A program made the translations under genes and the position numbers. Under the pieces are notes generated by a model, which made no database searches, had not been told where the DNA came from, and saw only the letters and a program-made list of their open reading frames with translations. From assembly GCF_000003815.2 (NCBI RefSeq), contig NC_049983.1:23254940-23318939 (forward strand): a stretch of 64,000 nucleotides of DNA, read 5' to 3'. Shown here in pieces: positions 34,763 to 47,320 of this stretch (position 1 is the first letter of the stretch; every line of letters begins with the position of its first letter). This stretch comes from Branchiostoma floridae (taxonomy: Eukaryota > Chordata > Leptocardii > Amphioxiformes > Branchiostomatidae).

Positions 34763-37227
34763 CTTAGGATTGTTGAGAAACCCCAGGTTGTAGTCCTTGT
34801 CCATCTTGAGGTACTCCTGTCGGGTGCTCCTGACGGTGGAGACGATGATGACCAGCCTCTCCTGACCCTGGAACTCCTCAACAGATCCCACCTTGATGTC
34901 CGAGTAGTTCTGCAGCCTCAAGGCGTGCTGGATCTTCTGCACCTAAGACGTAAGTGGGAATCTTTGTTAAATATAGCTATGGATGTCAGAACTTGCTAAG
35001 TAGAACGTCAGCATCAATAATGGCCATAAACGACAAGTCGATGATGTCGATGTAGAGTAAACTTACGTACTTTTCGTATACTGCATGACAAGCCTAGTTG
35101 TTTTTGTTGAGCAAACACGCACCACCACGGACCATTTTTCAATAGATTGCATTGTATGTACGTTTGATGATGGCGATGTTGAAAACAAAAAGTCATCGTA
35201 CCGAATCGTCCGGATTGGCTAGGAGCCGAATTGTGTAGGACTACGTGTCCAAACACCCGACAGTCTAGTTACATGTATATATGAAACGTACTGCGGAATT
35301 TCCCAATTATGAGTTACGAACAATACCTGTCTACGGTAAGGGGAGATGATGCCGATGTTATTCTGGGTGACTCGCATTCCTCCGCGGCTGTTCAAAAGCT
35401 CATTGACGTAGTCCAGCACCGTGGCGACTTCCCTGGCGTTGAAGAAGGACGGACTGTTCCCCTCCCTCTCGTCCGTCCCCTCCACGCCGTGGAAGATCAC
35501 CGGGAACTTTCCCTTCGCCGGCTCAGGCAGGTTTTCCCAACGGCACAGGGATTCCCTCACCAGCGGATCAGCGTATACCTACAAGTATATATAATGAGAA
35601 TCCGCTAAGAGTCTTGAAATTACATTCAACGTTCTTAGTTTGTTACCTCCTAGCCTTGAATTATTTTTGGTCTTTGTTTATGTTGGTGTGTGTCTGTGTG
35701 TAGTTATTTGGATTTTGTAGAATGACGAGTTCGAGGTGTAAGAAAGAAGGTGTAAACGGAGACTGACAGGATGGGACGTTTGGCTTGGCCCTGTTCCAAA
35801 GTTGGTCCCGCAGCCATGTTCGTAAATGAAGAACTCGAAGGAATACATAACGTTTCAAATGAAATGTTTGAGAGGATGGGTATTAATTAATTTTTATCTT
35901 TTGCCAAGCAAAGACATGGTTTTCGATGATGACTTTTCTTGTCCTACCTCCAGTTCTCCGTCGTAGAACATGTTGTTAGGCTCCTTCAGGATGGCGGGAT
36001 GTGAGCGGTAGTTCCGGACCAGTTTGGTCAGCACCCGTGAGTCGTACTGTCCGTCCTCACCGCGCTGGTACAGGGGGCACTGCGTCATCAGCCGCTCCAA
36101 CAGGGACATGGCTGCGGAGTAACAGGCACTTTTGGTTATTCGTTCATTGCAAATTCTCAACCAAGGGCTGATTGCAAATATAACAAGGAAAAGACGAACA
36201 GTGAGCAACATATTCCTACTCTAATCATAATGGTGACTCTTAATCCTAAATTGCTGACTTTCATTTTTCCTTTTTCTGAAACAGACTATTTTAGAAGACT
36301 TTTCCCGTGATGTGTCAGTTTTATGATGACGTAGGATGATATCAACACCTATGTGAGGTGAGGTGATGTTAATCATATGAAATCATAAAACATCATTAAA
36401 TCATCAAACCGTCGTTGGGTTCTTAAACATCAAGTAACAGTTATTATAAAATTTTTTAAACTTTTTTAATGCTTTCCCAACATACAATAAAGTTGAGCCT
36501 CCGCATTCCCACAAAAAAGTTTCTTTGATCACGATAAAAACATAGAACAACTTTCACCAGCTTTCTGTCATCTCTATTTGCAACTGTTGCAGTAATATGA
36601 CTAGGCTATCAACTACCAGTTTTACACGTTAATTGAAAGGTCACAAAAAGACAGATAACAAACAACATCTTTCCCTCACCTCCCAGCGGTGGCCAGTGTG
36701 GTGACGACGATGCGGTACTTTTGCATGATCTCCTCCTTACTTGGGAAGTAGACCTCACCACGGGAGTCATAGTTACAGCACCTGGCGTCCTGAAAAGGAA
36801 GGAAATTAATTGAAAATGAACCATTCTACAGAAGACGATGTTTTCCCCAAAATTTGGTCATCTGCACTTTAGTAGCTACTGAAATGCAACCGAATGGAAC
36901 AGATGATTGTGTTGCAGTTGACCCACTCAAACAAATGGCGAGGATAAAGGACGCAAGTAACGGTGAATGCAACCGCGTCCTGTTAGTATTATAATTGTGA
37001 GAATGTGAGATATATGGGATAAGTGTACCTTCAGATCTTGGGGCAGGCTGTCCCACCGTCGGGACACGGCGTTCATCCTGAAGAGGGACGCCTTGAACTG
37101 TGCCTCCTTGATAAGCCGCTGGGCGAGCAGGTCAGCCGCGCTGTTGGACGGTGCACAGGCCAGGATCACACTTTTGTAGTTCAAATTGTGGACCTGAAAT
37201 ACAGGTTTTCTGCTTATACCCCGTTAT

Positions 37228-37311
37228 ATTCCACTTGACGGCGCTCTCATCGCGCTCAGACAAATTTAGCATCGTAGCGACAGAGAGGCGAGAACGCCGT
37301 CATAGTGGAAT
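37228..37311. mobile_element. Tiny inverted-repeat element
   Basis: ATTCCACTTGACGGCG at the left and CGCCGTCATAGTGGAAT at the right are inverted copies with one indel. It lies 34 bases from the exon 37193-37029. Confidence 0.6.
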
Positions 37312-37768
37312 TGTGGCCTCATAGATATGGAGTCGCAATGTATGGGCTCGATAGGTAGGATCTGGCATGTATGTTTCTTCATAAATAGTCATGTTAACTA
37401 GCTAGCTAGCTATAGATAAAGATATGACAGCTAGGAAACAGTTCTAATATAACCTCTATGTTGACTCCAAACTGCTGATCGTTTTATGGGTACTTAAAAT
37501 ATTTTGAAATACATTGTATTAGGACTGCTCAGTACCTGTTTGATGGCCTCCACGGTAGTCATGGTCTTGCCCGTCCCCGGAGGCCCGAAGATGAGGTACG
37601 GGGCGGGGCGGGAGGTGCCGGCCACGATGTGCCGCACGGCTCGGTTCTGCTCCTCGTTATCTCGCAGCATCCGGTCGTAAAAGCTGGAAACACACCATCA
37701 ACAAGAACATTTCATCGTTACGTAGATGACTGGTAGACATCCAGGTAACAAGATAGGCCAAAAGCAGT

Positions 37769-37847
37769 TACTCAAGCAACAGAATATGATTCGGAAAAGG
37801 TCAGACGTTTCAGATAGCATCAAAATCATATCCAGTTGCTTGAGTAA
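37769..37847. repeat. Foldback hairpin repeat R4, copy 2
   Basis: TTACTCAAGCAAC and GTTGCTTGAGTAA form perfect outer arms. The inner sequence TTTCAGATAGCATC is shared with 29227-29340. It lies in a gene B intron. Confidence 0.75.
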
Positions 37848-40800
37848 GTGCATATCATCGTTTCGCTCTTGATTTTTTCCTTTGGTATGCTAGTATATCC
37901 GTTTGGCTTATGCTTTGGAGTTAGGAAACAGGGAGATAGTGAAACTTGGTAGCTACATGGATGAATGGAAGGCAATGTAACTTATTTAAGCCAAAGCACT
38001 ATTGAAGCTTCTAGCTCTGTAATAAACGAGAATCTAGTACAGGAACGTGTGTCCGGATCCCTGATGTTCTGAAAGACCCCCACACTCGAGGCTTGGGGAA
38101 ACAGTACATGGCTCATCATCGGCTTGGTGGCCGCATCTTGGACGGCCCGGTGCTGCAGACGGAGGGGCAGGCGGGCGAAGGTGAACTGGACGTCAACCGT
38201 CATCCCCGGAATGAATTTATTCACAAGCCTGTGAAGAACAGAAAAAAAACTGAGTACTGAAAATCCGTGAGTACTAATGATATGGAATATTACATTCACA
38301 TACATTCCAATTACTTATTTTAAAAATCCAATTTGATGGCTACAATGGAATACTTCAGCTTTTTAAGTGATCGAGAGTCTCGATCACCTAAACAGCATGC
38401 AAGAACACAAAACGCACTAAAAAATAAATCATTCAACAGCATGCCTTGTGCAATGCCATACTTATTGGCATAAAAATTTAATTTTTCGTTTCTGCAAACA
38501 ACCTAGCTGGGCCCCGGGTAGAACATGTGACTAGGTCTAAACCAAAATGTATTTGAAACGCACTGGTTGTGGAAACCCAGTTTAACCTCCAGCAGCTCCG
38601 TGTGGTGCACGTAGCCCTTGTAACGGACTGTTCCAACACTGCCTCCGAATCGCTCTTGGACAAAGAGATGGTCACCTTTCAACACGGACGGACGGTTCTC
38701 GGCCAATCCTGGGACCTGTTACAGAGGTAACAAATCAGCAATCGAATCTCTGCATCACGTCTCGATTGGAAGAAACAGCAACTTTTGCAAAATACTAAAA
38801 CTTGACGGAGATTATCATGACATAAAGTCATTATAACTGTTCTGTGGCAGTGTTGTGATATTGTTAGGCATAATACTTTCAATTAGTTTTCAAATAAACA
38901 TGAATAACAGTTGTAACTAATACCAACCAAAAGCAGTATGCAAATAATGATTGTAGATTTTCTCTAGGATTTGTGACGATTGCAACCACCCTTTCCATTA
39001 AAATGCGAAGAAGCTACAGGCGCAGAGCTCGAGCGACCACAAATTTGACATATCGCTCATCGTACTTCACGGTTAAAAACAAATATTTTCAAAGTTTTGT
39101 ATACATCTTAATCCAGACACAAAACAAAGGATTACACAAACCCAATTTTGGTCGCTTAGCAGTCATAGCTTCTAGTGTAAAGGGGGGCTAAGTACCTTGA
39201 GACGGAGGAGCCTCGGATTGGAGTCCCTCTGCAGCGGTTCGTTGTCCATGTTGTACCGCTGGATGTCCACCTCCATCTGTATCTCCTCCGTGTGCAGGAG
39301 TTTGCTGAACCGGCCGCTGTAACCCGCGAACGTCAGCGCGCCGGACAGCTCCCCGCTAATGAGTACAAAGAAGTGAACTTTATGATTGACTTTTTAAACA
39401 GCATTTCAATTATATCGACATTTGCATACAGCAAACAAAGCTTCAGTCCACACACTTCTTGGCGTATCACTTTGTACTGAAATGGACATGATAACATTAC
39501 CAGTTCAACTTAACTGGTAATGTTACTGACTCTCGATATATATTGGATGCAAGTGCACCCATCCATCCAGCAAGCCCTCCCTCCCTCCCTCCCTTTAATC
39601 CATCCATCAATTCAACCATCCTCAAAGTTCCAAATCAATTATACTGAAATAGATTAGGCGGGCCTAAGATCAAATACCAAAACAGAGGAGATCACCTCAA
39701 CATGTCCGACCCCCGTCCCCTCAGTTGCCAGCGAAGGTCATTTGGGATGTCATAGAAGCCAACGCGGTTCATCACTAACCCGTCTCTTTGTGGGCTGAAA
39801 TCAAACAAGCCAAAAAGTTAACTGGAAAAGTTATTACGATTTTCTAGATTTTGCATCACTACATCATTAACCTGTCAAAGTTATGTTTGACTATTTTCTT
39901 AGTGTTATAAAATGGAAAAACGAGGCTCGAATTAATAGCGAAAAAATTACTGATCGCTGGAAGGTTCGGAATCATATTATCTTGGAATTTTCTATGACGA
40001 TTCTTAAACATAGGAGAATTTGCAACAGGGCTAGTCAGTGCTGTGAATGCAGGCCTTTGTGGACCCATGTATCTTCATGATGTAAAAGCATGTTGTTTAT
40101 ACAAAATGTCTTGCAATGTTCAGAAGAAGAGAAGAAACACAAATCCAACATGGTGAATGATGGTTTATGATTATAAGCTCCTCGAGTCAATACGAGTAAG
40201 TCTATCGTTATCTGGTCAACAAGTAGAATCTTACGGATCAGGCTTCACTCCCTCGAGTTCCTGGGTTCCTCTCTCGACCCGGTAGACCCTGGGCGGGGGC
40301 CTGTAGGGCTCAGTAGGCGCCAGGGACCGGATGAGGTCGTCATCTATCCCGGCAGACAGGAACCTGGCGATGTGGAAGTTCTTGTTGTCCAGTCGGCGAC
40401 AGAAGTGGAAGATGACGGGAACAAAGTGGCGCGTGTATCCGCGGATGGGGCGGACACGCAGGTTTATGTCATACTCCTCTCCTGAGAAAAAGGAAGGCAG
40501 TCAGTTTCGTGTTTTGGTAATCGTTAACAGCACTCAAATCACGTTTAGCTTATATACGTAACAAATAATGAAAAACAACTATACTTGTTTTGCAGTGAAG
40601 AGAAATGTCATAGCCAAGCAGATTTACCGTTGGCATAAAACAGTATCAAAATGGCTAAAGTAGTATACAACTGTCTCGGTGGTCTTTGGATATCATAAGT
40701 TAACCGACCTACCAATCAACCAATTGTACAAAAGTCCAACGAAAAGCCTTTCCCGCTAACACTGCACATACCTGGTCCCAGGAGGTGTTCTCCCAAGCCG

Positions 40801-41149
40801 CTTGCCACGTGATCTTCGTCCGTAAGCTGGAACTGCGGCTTCCTCCACACCATCTCACAGCCAAGGAGCTGGACACTGTATCTGGACGTGTTCCTGACCG
40901 TCAGACGTGTGTTGAAGGGAGCGCGCCTCTGGAGGGGAATGTCGATGTGACCATTCTGTGCGTCCTGCTCGCAGCTCACTTCGACGCTGAACTTGTTCCT
41001 TACCAAGGCGTCTCTGTCATCAGATATAAAAATAAACATAACGTACATTTTAAGATCGAAGCAATGACACGTACTGGGATAGCACAAACATCTGTTTTTA
41101 CGCCACTTGCAAATACGTAGTTGTAGTAATGGTATAGTAGATGCAACTA

Positions 41150-41221
41150 AGTGTGTGCATGTGTGCATGTATGTATGTGTGTGTACCTGTATGTATATGT
41201 ATGAATGTACAGGTATGTATT

Positions 41222-41265
<44 letters not shown>

Positions 41266-41348
41266 CGTGTGTACATGTAACGTTACGTGTGTGTGTGTGC
41301 GCGCGCGCGCGTGCGCGTGAATGTGTACTATGTGTGTGTGTACTATGT

Positions 41349-41393
<45 letters not shown>

Positions 41394-41400
41394 CGCGCGC

Positions 41401-41445
<45 letters not shown>

Positions 41446-41485
41446 CGCGCGCGCGCGTGTGTGTGTGTGTGTGTGTATGCGCGCA
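41150..41485. repeat. (GT)n with alternating (GC)n runs
   Basis: Long purine-pyrimidine alternation with three or four GCGCGCGC patches, directly after the donor (41499) of gene B exon 2. Open frames of Cys-Val repeats here are artefacts. Confidence 0.95.
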
Positions 41486-42555
41486 AGTGCCTCTATTACC
41501 TGTGGTTCTTGATCCAACTCAGCAGTTTTTGCTCCCGGAGAGCAGGGTCATAAGGAAGGGCCGTCTCTGTTGCACCGTCATCTGCGTCTCCTTGCGCCTC
41601 CAGTTGGGACTGCAAGTCGCGCATCCCGAGATGCTGGTCCACCGCCGTGGTCCCCCTGGCCACAAGAAACTCTCCCGTTCCGATGACGACGTTCCCTGAG
41701 CGCCCAACTTGAACCTGTGAGTAGAGGTATGTTTATGAGGAATGCCAGAACATTTAAGAAGATTCATACCGGAAAAAAACTTCCCTTCATCCAACGTACC
41801 TTCGCTACAAACACTATTCTCTATCCGCTGTCTATAGGGATAATAATTTGCCAAGGGAGTTTGGCCGCCGTAGGGTAAGATTGGGATGGGAAGATTTTAC
41901 CCTTTCCTGCGGAATGACTTCCTTGGCCAATGCGTCCCACCCTATTTTTATTGCATTCGACTATCCATACCATCTCAGGAAGGCCTAGCGGAGGCAAACA
42001 GAATCAACAGCAATTTGAAAACGCTAAAACAAATACGTGAAAAACTCTACATTGCTGTTTCAATTAAAGGGAATAGTTTACCTCTGAAACAGACACTATC
42101 AAGTCATACATTTCCTTAAAACAAACGTAAGCAAACAATCAAATCACACAAACTTGATTCTGAAAGTTGGTGGTAAAGTTTAACATTTTTCCTCTATGTA
42201 TGTACTGTTATACTTATTTGTAAAATATAGCACCGTACTTGATTTGCTATCTGTTCCAGGAAGGCTAGCTGTTATGAAATTTCAAGATTTTTTTTGTTAT
42301 ATTGCGTCTTAGTACCTTGTTATGGTTCCTTAGAACATAGAGCACTTGCGAAAACGCAGTGCCCTTACGACGGCGCCATAGAGGCTTAGATCTCGTGTAG
42401 TCCCCCTCGTATGTGCTTTTCAGTTGTTGCTTGGTCATATCTTGAGTGGCGAGGTTTTGTTGTTCAAGGAACTGCAAGAACTCAGTTCCTTCTGCTAGCA
42501 ACTCTAGTGGAGAGGCCCTTTGCTTAGGGCGAGATTTCCTGCCAAAGTACGCCAT

Positions 42556-45194
42556 TTCTGAAACTACAAGATGAAAACAAGTTACTACGGTAATCACCTC
42601 TTTCAAATAGATAGTGCATAGAGACTGTTGACGGCTGTTAATTAAGATAAATGATTTGTACATAACAAGACGTGAATAAAATGGGTTATTACTTTCGCAG
42701 AATGGCAGGTTTTTGAGCGTGTTTTTGTGTTTGACAACAGTCTGTGGGTGTGTCTGTCTGTCTGTCTGTCTGATAACAGCATTACTCGAAAAGCCTTGGA
42801 TGGATCCTGATGATATTTGGTATGTGGGTAGGGGTCAGGAAAACGAAGGTCAATGATGTTTGACAATGGGCCCCCTAGCGACTGGCTAAGGTACTAAAAG
42901 ACTGGACTAAATATCTAGAGGTTGTTGGGATTTTTTGACATGATGAATGATAAATGTGCTCAACAAAAGAATAAATGACATCACCATATTTCAAGAACGT
43001 TCCTTATGAACGCGCCAATGTAATTGCTTTCAATGCCGTTAAAAAATCATGAATGAGACCATAACACCTTGAAATTCTCCTTTAGAATATTGTTCAACTG
43101 TTTTCTTGCTTCATGATTGACCACTTGAGAAAGACTTAGTCCATAATAAGATCTGCTTATCTGTACGTCCTTAGAATGACCTTGCAACATACAAGTAGAT
43201 CAGATTTCGGTCCCTTTTGTCACCGAAACCACTGACGCCATTGTCACACAGTCCTACCTGTTGGCTCAGTTTCGGTGTTGCGTCATACTCACGCAACCGG
43301 CTTACCAAAGGTCAGGTGTAAACCGTACCTGTGGGAAGGGGTGCATGGGCAAACTGTTAATTTGAACTATTCTACCACCTTTGTATTGCAATATAGGGAA
43401 GCCAAAGTTGGGAAGGTATCTGAGCTGACCGTTTCCAATATGAATGAATTGACAGAAATGCAAATTACTCATTTGTGAACTCTAGGTTTGACTATAAGAG
43501 TTCACATACTTTTATGACTGGTACACATGCATTTATGACTAGTAAGCTAAGAATATATTTTCTGTTAAATCTTAAGAATTCTATCCACCTACCAATCAAA
43601 CATCACTAAGAGATGAATGAAGCCAAACCTATGTCTTGGAGCCCTTGTCTTACACGTAAATAATGGTATTGGAAGTCCTATGAATATATGTACTTTATAT
43701 TTTGTATGTCTGTACAGCCCGGTATTAAGGTTACCACCACCCTTAATTGTTGTTAAGTGTTGAGGACAAGACTTGCTGCTAAACCTTTACTTACAAAATT
43801 CAGTTGTTAGAATTCGAGAATTCTGTCTCGCTACCGGCCAGAGTAGTGGTGAATTCTAGTTCGGGATCAAGTTTACGATGTAGTCACCAACTTCCGCGTT
43901 AACGCGGATTTACATATTGTAGTACGGGTCAACGGTACTATGCAGGACTTCACCGAATCATGTAGCGTTTTAGAAACTTTCACCGTCCAGTTTATGAAAA
44001 TGTCGAAGCGGAGTCAAAAGCCCCAAAGCAACATATGACGATGTTGTAGCCTCACGTATTGTAGTTCTATCCTTGTCACCTGGGCCGGGCAGTTGCACAC
44101 CTTTGGCTAGTTTGACACCGCTGGTTGTATGTTGAGCCCTATACAAGTATAGGAAACACCTTCAAACAACACCAACAAAGACAGAATATTTCTCTTACCT
44201 GAAAAGATTAGCAAAGCTTGTAAGACTTCTTCTCTCTTGCTTTAAAGTACAACTGAACGGCAGCCCAGCCAACGAAACTAACCTGCGCCGCGGAAATACC
44301 CTTGGGAAATACCCTGACGTCACCGAGGGTTAACAAACAATATGCCAGGTGTACGTCAGGGCTATACCAAATGCTGAAAGGAGGAGGGGGTATTGAACTT
44401 AACCGGAAGAATTGCTCACAAGCCGCGGCAAGCGCGCAAGCGAGTTTGTCCGTGCTGTCGTCCGTTCTTTCCAGGATGGATGGTATTTCCTTATGAGTTA
44501 TAATCTTGTTGTCTCTAGTTTTTTGATAAGAGAAACTGACTAAATAAGTGATATGGAAAATGATGCCATCTAAAAATCTGTTGCTGTGGCCAAACTGGGA
44601 GTAGTAAATCGATGTAATCTTTTTACTTCGAAATTAACAAAAGAAATGAAAACTCAAAAGGTTTTTCTTACACTTGTATTTCAGAAATAAAAGTACCATT
44701 AGGAGCCCATGATTCTTTATCACTATGAAAGGCAGTACAAGCTCATCACTTTTGTTTGGAAACCGGCCTCCCGTTGAACATCATGGTGACAGACAGTTCT
44801 CAGTCTGACAAGATATGATCTACATTGCACATACAGATGTACAATAGTACATGTCGTGTCTAAGTACATATCAATATATAGCCGATATACTAAGGAAGTA
44901 AATCTCTGATTCATGATTTCCAGTTGTAGAGATTGAATAGTGTTTAGATATTATTTACTGAATGCTTAACCTTCGTATAAGTATTCATGATATTTCAGTG
45001 TTTGGATGGCTTTTCATCCATGATTAAAGCCGGTGTAGTCGTGTGTGCATTCAGCCATTTGGGCATGATGCAACAAAGATCATTATAACTTTAATTAATA
45101 AGACGTGTTGGCCATTAAGTCTAGCTCTAGAGACCAGTGGGGGGCTGTTAGAAGAGTGGTACAGTCAGACTGGGACTCGCCGGATGTGACGTCA
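42556..45194. other. Intergenic between genes B and C
   Basis: A (TCTG)n run at about 42751-42775 is followed by GATGATATTTGGTATGTGGG, a word typical of dispersed repeats. Otherwise no exon, RNA gene or long repeat is recognised. The promoter of gene B should lie near 42560-43300. ATTAAA on the minus strand at 45095-45090 is about 100 bases past the gene C stop and may be its polyadenylation signal. Confidence 0.5.
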
Positions 45195-46989
45195 CTACTC
45201 GCCCCGTCGCCACTCCTGATCTTCTGGTGGGGTATCGTCTGCCTCGTTCTCTGGAGGCGTCACTGTGAGGATGGTGCAGGAGATGACCATATAAAAAGTA
45301 ATCTTATTATATTTGACAAGAAAAGTACATTGGGTCCTAGGGTCTTCTACTAGCTGTGTGATTTATGTTTATCTATTTGTAAAAAATAAGTAAAAAAAAA
45401 GATAAATAAAAAATAAACAAACTAAACAGTTATAAACAGTTATTCTTCTAGATCACATAGACTATTAGACAGTCTGATCTTTTAACATTTCCGTTTTTAT
45501 TACCTTTTACTGATTTACTGACATAACATTCGCAAAACCTGTACGGATTTTAGCCAAAACAATGACAGTCACACCCAGTTCACTTTCCACCCATGTACAT
45601 CTATTAGACAAACGATGTCTATTCAACAAACATTTCGATTTGTCACGTTGGATTTTCCATGTTGTAAAACCCGACGATAAAACTTACCGCCGATGTTCAG
45701 AGCGTCGAGTCGCTGTAGAATATCCTCAACTTCGTCTCTCTCACTCGGGAGGTCGCATCCTTCGGGATGGATACCGCCGTTCTCTTTACAATACTTCAAG
45801 AAGCTGAAAGATGGTTGGCCAGCATTACATCAATCAGAATTTAATCCAATAGACAGTCATGTAACTTTAACTTGAGTCTTAGCAGCACTGCCGAGGTACG
45901 GACACTAATGGGGAATGTAACAGGGGTGTTATGTGACATTTCTTAAGGTATCTCGGTTGGCTAAATTGGCATTTTGACCTTCCACTGTTTTCTTATTAAT
46001 GAATTAAGAAAGAATGGAGCCATAAGGAATGTTGATAGATGGGCATTAAAGAATTCTAAATCTGATTTTTTGGGGGCCAAATTGATGACGTCATCATTTT
46101 TATTACCTCTGATATTATTTTTTCTATGCCAAAATACAGTACTTTGGTACATACCACTGTTATGAAACTTCCTTTTTCGTTGCATAATGATGCAAGCTAC
46201 AAACGTAGTGTTGCGCAAACTGATATCTACTAATGATCTGTAGTTATTAAGAATTAAATGTTTTTAATTAGATGAAAACAAACATTTTCTGATTACTACA
46301 GATCATTAGTAGATATCAATTTGCGCAACACTACGTTTGTAGCTTCCATCATTATGCAACGAAAAACGAAGTTTCATTACAGTGTATGTACCAAAGTGCT
46401 GTATTTTGTCATAGAAAAAAATAATATCAGAGGTAATAAAAATGATGACGTCATCAATTCGGCCCAAAAAAATCAGATTTAGAATTCTCTAATGCCCATC
46501 TATCAACATTCGTTACGGCTCCATTCTTTCTTAATTTATTAATAAGAAAACAGTGGAAGGTCAAAATGCCAATTTAGCCATCCGAGATACCTTAATTAAG
46601 AGAGAATACATAGCGATCGGGTTCTTGCTTCATATTTAAGCCCCTACATGCACACTGTTGAACCTCGCAGGTTCGAAATTATGAATTGTATGAGTATAAT
46701 TGAATGAATCATACTTCATCATTCTACAAACTGAGGTTAACAAGGTCACTTCAGGGTTAAGCATCTAGCATGGCTGCCAATAATTACGTCACAGTCACGT
46801 GGGTGCAAAAACCTCATCCTGCCAACACGTGCACGTACCTTCTCCAGTTGCCATCACGAGTTAGGGTGTACGGGTTTCCCACCACGATCAGCAGGGCCTT
46901 GGCTCTGGTAATGGCTACGTTGAAACGCTGAAACAAGATAATGATTTTTTACCTGTTTGTGTATGTGTATGTATATTTGTGTATGAGTG

Positions 46990-47032
<43 letters not shown>

Positions 47033-47082
47033 TTGTGTGTCTATATACCTTAGGGTTGTTGAGGAAGCCCAGGTTGTAGTCC

Positions 47083-47132
<50 letters not shown>

Positions 47133-47178
47133 CTTAGGATTGTTGAGGAAGCCCAGGTTGTAGTCCTTGTGTGTGTAA

Positions 47179-47210
<32 letters not shown>

Positions 47211-47279
47211 GTGTGTGTGTGTGTGTTGTGTGTACCTTAGGATTGTTGAGGAAGCCCAGGTTGTAGTCCTTGTGTGTGT

Positions 47280-47320
<41 letters not shown>

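Larger units (their letters stand above)
32749..42555 (-). pseudogene. MOV10: Gene B: MOV10-like helicase lacking the motif II/III exon
   Basis: Exons in coding order: 42555-42316, 41714-41500, 41013-40772, 40481-40235, 39794-39696, 39355-39196, 38715-38564, 38228 to about 38047 (or 38028), 37683-37536, 37193-37029, 36789-36680, 36111-35948, 35578-35327, 34942-34763, 33968-33880, 33391-33276, 32834-32749. It retains [49 protein letters not shown] and the end EDPEWRREN. The 200-nt exon with DESGH and GDPKQLGPV found in A and C is absent: 36112-36679 is AT-rich, unique and gap-free. Skipping it breaks phase (phase-2 donor to an acceptor needing phase 1). The exon ending near 38047 also has no good donor in the needed phase; only a weak TC|GTTTAT at 38028 restores it. 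All other borders remain open, so loss is recent, or a short truncated protein is made. An extra intron divides the N-terminal region at K|VQVG. Confidence 0.8.
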
